Shown piece by piece: positions 35,018 through 43,322 of a DNA stretch of 64,000 nt. Source of the DNA: CAVYXF01 sp963772335. Lineage in GTDB: Bacteria > Pseudomonadota > Alphaproteobacteria > Rhizobiales > Rhodomicrobiaceae. The notes beneath the pieces are model-generated. The model saw nothing but the letters and a program-made list of their open reading frames with translations, did no database searches and was not told the origin of the DNA. The first letter of the stretch is position 1, and every line of letters begins with the position of its first letter. The stretch spans positions 806,001 through 870,000 of the forward strand of contig CAVYXF010000003.1 of assembly GCA_963772335.1 (NCBI GenBank). The letters are read 5' to 3'. A program made the translations under genes and the position numbers.

Positions 35018-35880
35018 TTGACTCCCCGTGGAGACGCGAGCGCGCGCGCGACGATGCTCGTGATCAGAACAAACAGAGTTATGATGAGCGCACCGGCCCA
35101 AGCCAGGTCCTGCCATTCCTTGTATGGGCTCAGGGCAAACTGGAATATCACGACCGGGAGGCTGGCGATCGGCTGATTGAGATTGGCGCTCCAGAACTGG
35201 TTGTTGAGCGCGGTAAAGAGGAGCGGCGCCGTCTCGCCGCTGACGCGCGCGACCGCAAGCAGAATGCCGGTTATGAGTCCCGCTCGCGCAGCCTTGTAGG
35301 CGACGCGGCGAATAACGAACGAGCGCGGCGTTCCGAGCGCGGCTGCTGCCTCGCGAAGCTCGTTTGGAACCAGCAGCAGCATATCCTCGGTGGTCCGAAC
35401 CATGATCGGGATCGCCAGCACGGCCAGCGCAAGAATGCCGGCCCAGCCGGAGAAATGTCCCATCGGCACGACAGTGATCTCGTAGATGAACAAGCCGATC
35501 ACGATCGAGGGGGCGCTCAGCAGGATGTCGTTGATGAACCGTATGACCTGGGTGATCCGGGAGTAGCGGCCATATTCGGCGAGATAGGTTCCCGCAAGGA
35601 TGCCGATCGGCGTGCTGAGCAGGATCGCCAATCCTACCAGCATGGCGCTACCCATGATCGGGTTGAGAAGTCCGCCAGCGCTTCCAGGCGGCGGTGTCAT
35701 TTCGGTAAATACCTGGACCGAAAGGCCGCTAAAGCCCTGCCAGAGCAACGCGCCTAGGATCAGAGCCAGCCAACCCAGGCCGACCAGCGCGGCGATCACG
35801 CTCAGCGACATGGCTACCATGCTGCGAAGCCGCCGCCGGCGATAGTAGGGATTGTCTGCGGTGATGGATGCGCGCGCCAT
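35014..35880 (-). CDS. pstA: Phosphate ABC transporter permease PstA
   Basis: Inner-membrane permease with about six spans, partner of PstC. The N-terminal basic segment and first long helix (SMVAMSLSVIAALVGLGWLA) precede the transporter core with MTPPPGSAGGLLNPIMGSAML, GILAGTYLAEYG and the coupling loop EAAAALGTPRSFVIRRVAYKAARAGL that contacts PstB. 288 residues. Three bases after pstC and overlapping pstB by four, so tightly within the operon. Confidence 0.95.
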   Translation of the reverse strand: MARASITADNPYYRRRRLRSMVAMSLSVIAALVGLGWLALILGALLWQGFSGLSVQVFTEMTPPPGSAGGLLNPIMGSAMLVGLAILLSTPIGILAGTYLAEYGRYSRITQVIRFINDILLSAPSIVIGLFIYEITVVPMGHFSGWAGILALAVLAIPIMVRTTEDMLLLVPNELREAAAALGTPRSFVIRRVAYKAARAGLITGILLAVARVSGETAPLLFTALNNQFWSANLNQPIASLPVVIFQFALSPYKEWQDLAWAGALIITLFVLITSIVARALASPRGVK

Positions 35881-35883
35881 GGC

Positions 35884-36900
35884 TCAGCTCCCACTGCGCC
35901 GCTCGAGCCGCACGAGCATCAGCCGGGCGGCGGCGAGCACGAAGAACGTGATGATGAAAAGGATCAGGCCCAGAGCGATCAGGGACGATGTGTAGAGATC
36001 TCCGACAGCTTCGGTGAACTCGTTCGCAATCGTGGCCGAAATCGTGGTGCCCGGCGCCAGCAGCGAAGCCGAAATCCGATGCGCATTGCCGATCACGAAG
36101 GTGACGGCCATGGTCTCGCCGAGCGCACGGCCCAGACCAAGCATGCCTCCGCCGAGAATGCCGACGCGCGTGTAGGGGATTATGATGTTCTTGATCACTT
36201 CCCAGCGGGTGCAGCCGACCGCGTAAGCCGATTCTTTAAGCATCGCCGGAACGGTCTCGAAAACGTCACGGGTCACGGCGGCGACGAAGGGTAGAACCAT
36301 GATCGCCAGGATCAAAGCGGCTGTGAGAATGCCGATCCCATATGGCGGACCCGCGAACAGCGCCGACAGGAATGGGATTGGGCCGAACACCTCGATAATA
36401 GCGGGCTGAATATACTGCTGCAGGAACGGCGCGAGGATGAACAAGCCCCAGATCCCATAGATGATGCTGGGAATGCCGGCCAGGAGCTCGATGGCGATGC
36501 CGACCGGGCGTCGCAGGCGCGGCGGGCAAAGCTCCGTCAAGAAAATCGCGATCCCCAAGCCACCGGGAACGGCGACGAGCATGGCAATCGCGGACGTCAC
36601 GACAGTGCCATAGATCGGCGCGGCAGCGCCGAACCGCTCGGTGACCGGGTTCCACGACTCGGTTGTAAAGAAGCTCAAGCCGAAAGTGCCAAACGCCGGG
36701 GCCGCGCCATAGATCAGCGAAATGATCGTTCCGCCCAGCACGGCAAGCACGCCGAGCGCGGCGGCATAGGTCAGATAGCGGAAGGTGGTGTCGCTGAACC
36801 GGAAGCTGCGGGCCACTCTTGCCCTATCGACAGCCGCTCTACTCAAAGAAACGCCGCGATCCACCATTACGGATTTTGCTTCCATGGAGGCGTCCGTCAT
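35884..36900 (-). CDS. pstC: Phosphate ABC transporter permease PstC
   Basis: Second permease subunit, 338 residues with about six spans after a cytoplasmic N-terminal stretch. Recognisable parts: FFTTESWNPVTERFGAAAPI, GTVVTSAIAMLVAVPGGLGIA, ELLAGIPSIIYGIWGLF and the coupling helix ESAYAVGCTRWEVIKNIIIP. GAGGAA precedes ATG 36900. A stem-loop in the 142-base gap after pstS probably lowers its expression relative to the binding protein. Confidence 0.95.
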   Translation of the reverse strand: MTDASMEAKSVMVDRGVSLSRAAVDRARVARSFRFSDTTFRYLTYAAALGVLAVLGGTIISLIYGAAPAFGTFGLSFFTTESWNPVTERFGAAAPIYGTVVTSAIAMLVAVPGGLGIAIFLTELCPPRLRRPVGIAIELLAGIPSIIYGIWGLFILAPFLQQYIQPAIIEVFGPIPFLSALFAGPPYGIGILTAALILAIMVLPFVAAVTRDVFETVPAMLKESAYAVGCTRWEVIKNIIIPYTRVGILGGGMLGLGRALGETMAVTFVIGNAHRISASLLAPGTTISATIANEFTEAVGDLYTSSLIALGLILFIITFFVLAAARLMLVRLERRSGS

Positions 36901-36995
36901 TCAGCTTCCTCAAACGCAGCAGAACGCATATTCGGCTCGTGCGACTTGCGACCCGGGCCAGGCATCGCGGTGAACCCGGTCCGGCGGGTAGCAAA

Positions 36996-37033
36996 GAGAG
37001 GCCGACCGAGATAGTGCTCTCACCCGGCCTCCC
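36996..37033 (-). terminator. Stem-loop in the pstS-pstC spacer
   Basis: On the minus strand GGAGGCCGGGTGAGAG pairs imperfectly with CTCGGTCGGCCTCTC around a short loop, just after pstS. Such elements stabilise the abundant binding-protein message and cut read-through into the permease genes. Only a weak T run (TCTCTTTG) follows, so termination would be partial. Confidence 0.6.
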
Positions 37034-37042
37034 AAAGCTTAT

Positions 37043-38098
37043 TTAATTGCTGGCAAAGATCGGCTTGCCATCCGCACCTTTGATCTCGCTCTGCCAATAG
37101 GCCTTGATATCCTTTACCAGGGCGTCAGGCATCGGGACATAGTCGAGCTCCAATGCCATCTTGTCGCCCTTGTCGTAGGCCCAGGAGAAGAACTTGAGCG
37201 CTTCGGCGGAAGCTGCCGGGTCCTGAGGCGTCTTGTACATCAGGATCCAGGTTGCAGCGGTCATTGGCCAGGACGTATCGCCGGGCTCGTTGGCCAGGAT
37301 GACGCCATAGCCGGGCTGGGACTTCCAGTCGGCGTTCGAGGCCGCGGCCTGGAACGCCTCGGCGGTCGGGGAAACGGTTTTGCCGGCCTTGTTGACCATA
37401 TTCGTGTAGGTCAGCTTATTCTGAAGGGCATAGGCATATTCGACGTAGCCGATCGAGCCTTTGGTGTTGGCGACGTTGTTAGCAACGCCTTCATTGCCTT
37501 TGGCTCCGATACCAACAGGCCATTCGACCGAGGTGTTGCTGCCGACCTTCGACTTCCAGTCGGGGCTGACATCGGCGAGGTAATAGGTAAAGTTGAACGT
37601 CGTGCCAGAGCCGTCGGAGCGGTGGACGACGGCAATTGCCTGGCTGGGAAGTTTCGCGTTCGGATTGAGCTTCTTCAGAGCCGCGTCGTCCCAGCTCTTG
37701 ATCTCGCCGAGGAAGAGCTTGGCCATCGTGGGACCATCGATCACGAGTTCGCCGGGCTTGATGCCTTCCAGATTGACGACCGGCACGATGCCGCCCATCA
37801 CCATCGGGAACTGGACGAGACCGGACCCGTCGAGATCTTCGCCCTTGAGCGGTGCGTCGGAGGCGCCGAACGTCACGGTCTTGGCTTTGATCTGCTTGAT
37901 ACCACCACCGGAGCCAATCGACTGATAGTTGAGCCCGATACCGGTCTCTTTCTTATAGGTGTCGGCCCATTTGGCGTAGATGGGGTAAGGGAAGGTCGCG
38001 CCGGCGCCGGAAAGGTCAGCAGCCGAAACGGAAGCGGTGGCCGCAAACGACATGGCAGCCGCGGTCGCGGCAGCGAACGCGATTGAGCGAATATTCAC
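37043..38098 (-). CDS. pstS: Periplasmic phosphate-binding protein
   Basis: High-affinity phosphate receptor of the Pst importer, 351 residues with a Sec signal peptide (AFAAATAAAMSFAATASVSA). Ligand-binding segments: GAGATFPYPIYAKWAD, IGSGGGIKQIKAKTVTFGASDAPL, and VVHRSDGSGTTFNFTYYLAD, where Ser/Thr/Asp/Arg hold the phosphate. The start is GTG 38098, with AAGGAGAG eight bases upstream. A Pho box lies 80-120 bases before it, so expression should rise in phosphate shortage. Confidence 0.96.
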   Translation of the reverse strand: MNIRSIAFAAATAAAMSFAATASVSAADLSGAGATFPYPIYAKWADTYKKETGIGLNYQSIGSGGGIKQIKAKTVTFGASDAPLKGEDLDGSGLVQFPMVMGGIVPVVNLEGIKPGELVIDGPTMAKLFLGEIKSWDDAALKKLNPNAKLPSQAIAVVHRSDGSGTTFNFTYYLADVSPDWKSKVGSNTSVEWPVGIGAKGNEGVANNVANTKGSIGYVEYAYALQNKLTYTNMVNKAGKTVSPTAEAFQAAASNADWKSQPGYGVILANEPGDTSWPMTAATWILMYKTPQDPAASAEALKFFSWAYDKGDKMALELDYVPMPDALVKDIKAYWQSEIKGADGKPIFASN

Positions 38099-38177
38099 TG
38101 GTGCTCTCCTTGATTGGCATTGGAGGGAGACGCGGAACCTGCTGTTCGGTCTTCGAGCGGGACCTTACCAAGTGCTC

Positions 38178-38217
38178 CATTAACAATTATGTCAGTTTGA
38201 TTAAGTTATTATGACAT
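38178..38217 (-). promoter_or_regulatory. Pho box, four half-sites with 11-base period
   Basis: On the minus strand, 7-base units ATGTCAT, ACTTAAT, CTGACAT and GTTAATG are spaced by four A/T-rich bases each (11-base period), at 38217-38211, 38206-38200, 38195-38189 and 38184-38178. This is the layout of tandem PhoB sites (consensus CTGTCAT with 4-base spacers), 80-120 bases upstream of pstS. Two of four units match the consensus well. Confidence 0.75.
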
Positions 38218-38314
38218 GCTAACATTATGATATTTATAGGAAAAATCAGATGAAAACACCGCTTTGCCGAAATGCCTGTGCAAATGACTGGCGACGTGTG
38301 TGGGCTATAGCGAC

Positions 38315-39724
38315 TTAGGCCGGAGGCAGGTCTCCATTCAGAATGACCGTGAATGTTGAGCCTTCGCGTAGATGGGATGCGATCTTCAACTCGCCCCTAT
38401 GACGATTGATGACATGCTTGACGATGGCAAGACCGAGCCCGGTGCCGGCTTTTTCGCCGCCATTGCCATTGGCGCGGTAGAAGCGCTCGGTCAGCCGGGG
38501 AAGATGCTCGCTGCCAATGCCGGGGCCGTCATCGCGCACAGCAACCGCAAAACGGCTTTTGTCGCCCTCGGCGGTGAGCGGCTGAAGCGTCACCCAGACA
38601 TTGCCGCCGGAATGTCCGTATTTGATCGCGTTGTGCACCAGATTGGTGAACACCTGCACGAGTTCCTCGCGATCGGCGAGGACGATGGCCGGGTTGTTCA
38701 GCCCCTCGAAATGCAGCTTGACGTGAGAGGTGGCGGCAAGCGGCTCGAGGCTCACCAGCACGTAACGGACGATTTCGTGAAGATCGAGACGGGTCTGCGG
38801 GCGCAAATGCTGGCGCATTTCGACGCGGCTGAGCGCGAGCAGATTGTCGATCAGCCTCGCCATGCGCTCGGCCTGCTTGCCCATGACACCGAGGAAGCGC
38901 TGCTGGGCGGCGGGGTCGTTCTTTGCCGAGCCCTGCAGCGTATCGATAAAGCCGAGGAGAGCGGTGAGCGGGGTGCGCAGCTCATGGCTGGCATTGGCGA
39001 TGAAATCGGAACGCAGCCTGTCCAGGCGCTCGTGCTCGGTGAGGTCACGCAGGAACAACAGGATTGCTGGTCCGCGATTGGCGGTCTCCCCGGGCTTGGC
39101 GATGAAGGAGAGCGTCGCCTCCAGATGGCGCTCGATTGGTACGCGCTCCTCGAGGAGCACGGTCTGGCCTGCCTGGCGGGAGGCCTGAATGTTGCTCACC
39201 GCCTCGAGCAGGCGCGGGTCGCGAACCGCAGCGGAAATGTGCTGGCCGTCGCGCAAATTGCCGAGGAACTCCTTGGCCTGCAGGTTGAAGCTCCACACCT
39301 GTCCGCGCGCCGTCAACAGGATCGCGGGCGCTGGCAGGCCATCGAGCAGCGCGACGAAACGCTGGGACAGCTCGGCCTTGTCGTCGACACTGACAGCACG
39401 CCGCATCGGCCTGAAAATGCCCTCGCGCGGCAGGAGAGCTGCGCTTGCGCACATCAAGGCAAATCCTGCAAGGCCGGGGAAGACCGGCAGGTTCCAGAAC
39501 AGCACGAAGCCGACGACAATCAGGCCGCAGACAATGACCAGCCAGCGGCGCAGGTAAAGCCGGCGAAGGCTTCGCGTGACCAGCGCTTCGGTTTGGTAGG
39601 GGACGTCGGGCAACACGCCTTCAACTGTCGACAGTGAGACAAGATTATGCTCGTCGCGGATATAATCGCCCATATTGGTAGCATTTATTTCTGTTTTGGT
39701 TGATGTCCCAGTCGGCTGCGTCAC
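38315..39724 (-). CDS. phoR: Phosphate regulon sensor histidine kinase PhoR
   Basis: 469-residue membrane kinase and phosphatase partner of PhoB. Two hydrophobic segments near residues 60-100 (WLVIVCGLIVVGFVLFW and GLAGFALMCASAALL), then a PAS-like region (LLDGLPAPAILLTARGQVWSFN), the dimerisation helix with the phosphorylated His (NASHELRTPLTALLGF), and the ATPase domain with FTNLVHNAIKYG, RDDGPGIG and GTGLGLAIVKHV. The first codon is GTG 39724; ATG 39673 (MGDYIRDE) is an alternative. It precedes pstS by 216 bases on the same strand. Confidence 0.93.
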   Translation of the reverse strand: MTQPTGTSTKTEINATNMGDYIRDEHNLVSLSTVEGVLPDVPYQTEALVTRSLRRLYLRRWLVIVCGLIVVGFVLFWNLPVFPGLAGFALMCASAALLPREGIFRPMRRAVSVDDKAELSQRFVALLDGLPAPAILLTARGQVWSFNLQAKEFLGNLRDGQHISAAVRDPRLLEAVSNIQASRQAGQTVLLEERVPIERHLEATLSFIAKPGETANRGPAILLFLRDLTEHERLDRLRSDFIANASHELRTPLTALLGFIDTLQGSAKNDPAAQQRFLGVMGKQAERMARLIDNLLALSRVEMRQHLRPQTRLDLHEIVRYVLVSLEPLAATSHVKLHFEGLNNPAIVLADREELVQVFTNLVHNAIKYGHSGGNVWVTLQPLTAEGDKSRFAVAVRDDGPGIGSEHLPRLTERFYRANGNGGEKAGTGLGLAIVKHVINRHRGELKIASHLREGSTFTVILNGDLPPA

Positions 39725-39748
39725 CGGCAGCGGCGGACTTAAGTCGAT

Positions 39749-39788
39749 CTGTGATTCATATCACGCAACTGCGACAGTATTTTCACGG
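39749..39788. promoter_or_regulatory. CRP-like palindrome or degenerate Pho box between phoR and ppk2
   Basis: TGTGATTCATATCACG (39750-39765) is nearly the TGTGA-N6-TCACA palindrome of CRP/FNR-type regulators. The same stretch can also be read as 11-base-spaced units CTGTGAT, ATCACGC, GCGACAG and TTCACGG, like a weak Pho box. It lies 25-65 bases before phoR and about 80-120 before ppk2, so it could serve either gene. Confidence 0.45.
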
Positions 39789-39869
39789 ATCCCGCAAATC
39801 TGCCCGCGCAAGAGGTGTGGTCTGGCGTTGTGACAACCCGATGACGAAATGAAGAGGAAATCAGCAGAC

Positions 39870-40748
39870 ATGCCAAAGGGCCGAAAAGACACCGCTTCCA
39901 GCGCTGGCAACGCGTTCGATCTGGATGACCCCAAGCTCCCCGCATGGGTCGAAGAACAGGGGCTGACGAGCGGCGGCTACCCTTACGACAAGAAGCTCAA
40001 AAAGGAAGAGTATGAGACCGACCTCGAGCTCCTGCAGATCGAGCTGGTTAAGCTGCAGAACTGGGCGCGCGAGAGCGGGGCGCGCATCGTCGCGTTTGTG
40101 GAGGGACGCGACGGAGCGGGTAAGGGGTCGAGCATCAAACGCGTCCTTCAACATCTCAATCCGCGCCATGCCTTCCATATCGCTCTCGCGCAGCCGACCG
40201 AAGCGGAGCGCGGCCAGTGGTACTTCCAGCGCCATATCGCCGTCATGCCAACGGCAGGCGACATCGCGCTGTTCGATCGCTCCTGGTACAACCGGGCCGG
40301 CGTCGAGCCGGTGATGGGCTTCTGCACACCCGAGCAGACGCAGCATTTCCTGCGCGAGGCGCCCGGTGTCGAGGCGATGCTGATCCGCGATGGCATCTAT
40401 TTCTTCAAATTTTGGCTATCGATCGGACGGGCGACCCAGCTCAAGCGCCTGCACGCTCGCCGCCATCATCCCCTGAAGCGTTGGAAGCTGTCGGAGATCG
40501 ATCTCGCCGCGATCGGCAAATGGGATGCCTACAGCGAGGCGGCCGAGATGATGTTCCGGCGGACCCATACCGCCGACAGCCCCTGGACGGTGATCCGCGC
40601 CAATGACAAGCGGCGCACGCGCCTCAACATGATCCGCGCCGTGCTGGCGAAGATTCCCTATGCGCAGAAGGATGCGAGAGTCGTCCGGCAACCCGACCCG
40701 CAGCTTGTCGGTGCTGGACCGGCTTTCTTCACCATGCCACGCGCGTAA
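39870..40748 (+). CDS. ppk2: Polyphosphate kinase 2
   Basis: PPK2-family enzyme that moves phosphate between polyphosphate and nucleoside diphosphates. 292 residues from ATG 39870 (MPKGRKDT). P-loop kinase fold: Walker A EGRDGAGKGSSIKRV, the Walker B/lid block LFDRSWYNRAGVEPVMGF and KFWLSIGRATQLKRL with the conserved lid Arg residues. One-domain architecture of about 300 residues. An ATG at 39849 lacks a ribosome site. Placed divergently next to phoR, it fits phosphate storage alongside uptake. Confidence 0.93.
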   Translation: MPKGRKDTASSAGNAFDLDDPKLPAWVEEQGLTSGGYPYDKKLKKEEYETDLELLQIELVKLQNWARESGARIVAFVEGRDGAGKGSSIKRVLQHLNPRHAFHIALAQPTEAERGQWYFQRHIAVMPTAGDIALFDRSWYNRAGVEPVMGFCTPEQTQHFLREAPGVEAMLIRDGIYFFKFWLSIGRATQLKRLHARRHHPLKRWKLSEIDLAAIGKWDAYSEAAEMMFRRTHTADSPWTVIRANDKRRTRLNMIRAVLAKIPYAQKDARVVRQPDPQLVGAGPAFFTMPRA

Positions 40749-40806
40749 TCGCAGGTAGCGGGAACGCCGTGCCGGAGAGCGGGCGGCGTCCCCGAGAGGG
40801 TGCAGC

Positions 40807-41043
40807 TCAGTGCTGCCGGGAAGTCCTTTTTGCGTGCGCCGCTTTGTTCGCTGCGGAGCGGAGCGGAATCCTCTTTTCCGTTATCTTTATCATTTCGACC
40901 GCGGCGATGGTGCTCTCGGGCAACCCGACGGTGCGGACCTCGAGCACCCGCTCAACAATCGCATTCGGGCCTGCAGGATTTTGCACGATCAGGAAATCTT
41001 TATCCGTTGCCGCTGCCTTGCGTGGTTTTCGGAGGGTGGGCAT
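40807..41043 (-). CDS. Small basic protein, unknown
   Basis: 78 residues, strongly supported at the start by AAGGAG seven bases before ATG 41043. The sequence begins PTLRKPRKAAATDKDFLIVQ and ends in a lysine/arginine/histidine-rich tail. No membrane span or known motif. It lies just after the convergent ppk2 gene. The good ribosome site argues for a real gene, but no family is recognised. Confidence 0.45.
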   Translation of the reverse strand: MPTLRKPRKAAATDKDFLIVQNPAGPNAIVERVLEVRTVGLPESTIAAVEMIKITEKRIPLRSAANKAAHAKRTSRQH

Positions 41044-41100
41044 CGATGGCTCCTTGTTATCTGCCTCGGAGCATTATCAGCCTTCTTTCCTGCCAAACCC

Positions 41101-41457
41101 CTACTCGCGGCTGAGGCCCCTGTCGGCGAGCTCCTGCAAATATTTTGCCCAAAGTTGGTCCTGATTGCGCCCCAGCTCCAGGAGGTAAGCCCAGCTGTAA
41201 AGCCCGGTCGCGTGACCATCGCTGAAAGTCAGCCTGACGGCGTAATTCCCGACCGGCTCCACATTGGTAATCAGGACATTACGCTTGCCGCCGAGCACCT
41301 TGCGTTCACTCGGACTATGACCCTGAACCTCCGCGCTAGGGCTCGATACGCGCAAATACTCCGCCGGCAATGCCACCTTTTCGCCATGGTCGAAGGTGAC
41401 CCTTAGCTCGTCGCGGGCACTGCTCAGCCGGATTTCCGTTGGCCATTCGGATGTCAT
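41101..41457 (-). CDS. DUF971 domain protein
   Basis: 118-residue protein of the DUF971 family (also seen as the N-terminal domain of gamma-butyrobetaine hydroxylases and fused to some ApbC/Mrp proteins). Typical patterns: WPTEIRLSSARDELRVTFDHG, LPAEYLRVSSPSAEVQGH, VEPVGNYAVRLTFSDGHATGLYSWAYL. Family members bind metal and are thought to act in iron-sulfur protein assembly, though the role is unproven. Start at ATG 41457. Stands alone between two small genes. Confidence 0.85.
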   Translation of the reverse strand: MTSEWPTEIRLSSARDELRVTFDHGEKVALPAEYLRVSSPSAEVQGHSPSERKVLGGKRNVLITNVEPVGNYAVRLTFSDGHATGLYSWAYLLELGRNQDQLWAKYLQELADRGLSRE

Positions 41458-41568
41458 AGGAGGGGTGACCCGTCTTTATTGTACTGCAGCATCGTCTTAC
41501 GCCTCGGTTCGGTAATGCGTATCAAGATCGGGCCCAAGCTCCAAGTTCTGCGTCGGAGGTAAGAGCAC

Positions 41569-41841
41569 ATGCCGCCCATCCAGCTTTCGCGCGGCGAGCG
41601 ATCCTCGTTGCAGCGTATCGTCGAGCGTCCCTGCCAGCCAGGCGATATCCCCGCCGACCACGAGGAGAAGTTCCTCAATTACGGCCTTGCCCGCAAGCAC
41701 GTGCTGTTGCTTTACGTCACCCCCCTCGGCCAATGCGAGCTGCTGCGGCAGCGGTTTCGCCATATGACCTTCCCAGAGCAGCCCGCCCATGACGCCGCGA
41801 CGGCACCCCCTGGACTCCTCAGCACGGCAGCCGAACATTAA
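41569..41841 (+). CDS. Small conserved-looking protein, unknown
   Basis: 90 residues with GGAGG before ATG 41569. The middle has a conserved feel (PGDIPADHEEKFLNYGLARK, VLLLYVTPLGQCELLRQRF), while the C-terminus is Pro/Ala-rich. No membrane span. Minus-strand frames across the same bases are weaker because they lack a ribosome site and read as low-complexity. Function unknown. Confidence 0.55.
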   Translation: MPPIQLSRGERSSLQRIVERPCQPGDIPADHEEKFLNYGLARKHVLLLYVTPLGQCELLRQRFRHMTFPEQPAHDAATAPPGLLSTAAEH

Positions 41842-41966
41842 CCTTCTCCACGCATCCTTCCTGGAACAGAAAAACAGGCGCTGTGTTGTTCTGTCACTAC
41901 GCCAATCCAGGCGTTCAAAGTATAGTTGCCGTCAAGGTGGCCGGTAGTCGCCGCCGGAGAGGGAGC

Positions 41967-42275
41967 ATGATGAAGACCCTGACCGCCATGTTATGCGTGC
42001 TGGCCATTTTCGCCGCAGGCACGTTCGATGCAAGCGCTCATATGCGCAAAAAGACCGCCCATCACCGCCATTATGCCAGCAAGAGCGTGAAGCCGCAGGT
42101 CCGTGGCTATATCGCCCGCGGCTCGGTCGGCGGATATGCCTATGGCTATGAATATGAGCCGTTCCTGTACAAGAATGGCGGCTACGGCAACTATCCCTTT
42201 TTCGATGATCGCAATTTCTGGGAACGGGTCCAGAGCGATCCGATGAGCACAAGGCCTGGCGTTTCCGCTTATTGA
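41967..42275 (+). CDS. Small secreted Tyr/Gly-rich protein
   Basis: 102 residues from ATG 41967 (or 41970). Signal peptide MMKTLTAMLCVLAIFAAG with cleavage near ASA, then a short basic part with HHRHY, then Tyr/Gly-rich sequence (GGYAYGYEYEPF, NGGYGNYPFFDD). Start chosen because the signal peptide begins there and GGAGAGGGAG lies upstream. Possibly an envelope or outer-surface protein; no family recognised. Confidence 0.6.
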   Translation: MMKTLTAMLCVLAIFAAGTFDASAHMRKKTAHHRHYASKSVKPQVRGYIARGSVGGYAYGYEYEPFLYKNGGYGNYPFFDDRNFWERVQSDPMSTRPGVSAY

Positions 42276-42369
42276 GCGTCATGCGCCGTTCACGTCATCG
42301 GCTTATTTGGGCGAACGGTATTTCCGCCCCATGTTGTTGCATTAGGGGTGCAAGTTTAAGGAGACTGTT

Positions 42370-42903
42370 ATGTGCCGTTTGTTCCCCTTCGCCGTCATTC
42401 TGACTCTTGGCCTCGGCCTCTCCGGCGCGCCAGCTTTCGCTCAAGATCCGCTCAAATCGGCCAGCGCCGTTCCAACCGATGTTTCGGAAATCGTCAGTGG
42501 CGGCAATTGGAGCGAGGGCGACAATAGCGGTGTTTTCCGGGCTATCGTCGTAACCACAACCAGCGGTGACACCAGCCAGGCGCGGGTGGTCGTGCAGATG
42601 CTCTCCTTCGAGAAGTCCTCACCTGCGCCGAAGATCACTAAGAGCATTGCGATCAAGGAATTGGATGAGAAAAAGCTCCCCAACGCCTTCCTCGCTATGG
42701 ATGTCGAGAACGACAACGAGATGACGCTGATCATCACCTCCTATGACGCGGAGAAGGATCAGGACACCTCGATGATGGTGAAGTTCGACAGCACCGGGAA
42801 ATATGAGATCCTTCCCCCGCCGAAGGAGGAGCCGGCCGAAGAGGACAAGCCGGGCGAAGAGCAAAAGCCGGGCGACGAAGCACAGCCGGAGAAGAAGAAA
42901 TAA
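42370..42903 (+). CDS. Secreted protein with acidic C-terminal tail, unknown
   Basis: 177 residues: signal peptide (LFPFAVILTLGLGLSG, cleavage near AFA), a beta-rich central domain (GVFRAIVVTTTSGDTSQARVV ... TLIITSYDAEKD) and a low-complexity Glu/Lys/Pro tail (EEPAEEDKPGEEQKPGDE). AAGGAG precedes ATG 42370. The mature domain is probably periplasmic. No family recognised; the neighbours on both sides are also small and uncharacterised. Confidence 0.65.
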   Translation: MCRLFPFAVILTLGLGLSGAPAFAQDPLKSASAVPTDVSEIVSGGNWSEGDNSGVFRAIVVTTTSGDTSQARVVVQMLSFEKSSPAPKITKSIAIKELDEKKLPNAFLAMDVENDNEMTLIITSYDAEKDQDTSMMVKFDSTGKYEILPPPKEEPAEEDKPGEEQKPGDEAQPEKKK

Positions 42904-42920
42904 CCCCGGGGGCAGCTGCG

Positions 42921-43040
42921 ATGGCGGTCAATCGGCGCTACAGCGAGATCATCGAGGATGTGTTTGCGCGCCAGCCCAATACGCGCCTCTACAGGGAGAT
43001 TGCGAGCGCCATTAACACCGCGCGAAAAGGCCTGCAATAG
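42921..43040 (+). CDS. Possible 39-residue protein
   Basis: Short open frame 17 bases after the preceding secreted-protein gene, starting MAVNRRYSEIIEDVFARQ and ending ARKGLQ. It is amphipathic and helical by pattern. The upstream GGGGGCAG is a weak ribosome site. It could be a real small protein cotranslated with its neighbour, or chance. Confidence 0.3.
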   Translation: MAVNRRYSEIIEDVFARQPNTRLYREIASAINTARKGLQ

Positions 43041-43322
43041 GGCACGCCGTTATGCGCGTGGTGCATCCCCCTTCTGTGGACTTTGCAATCAGGAACATCA
43101 TCGCTTGCACGGCGCGTGAGAATATCTATATTTCAACCAGCCGCTGCCGCGTTGTTCGAAAACATCACGCTAACGATGAAACATCGCCCAGGCGCCGCGG
43201 CGTTTGACTTGGGGCTGGCCGCCCTGTATGTCCAAAGCATCGTCGGCGGCTTATCTCTGTAACAATCGTGTCACGTCAACCTAGCATAGTTCAGCAGCCC
43301 TTGATGCTGCGAACGGATAAAG

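Noticed and set aside
41454..41838. Two minus-strand frames over the small gene at 41569
   Set aside because: Neither has a ribosome site or protein-like sequence, whereas the plus frame has GGAGG and a conserved-looking core.
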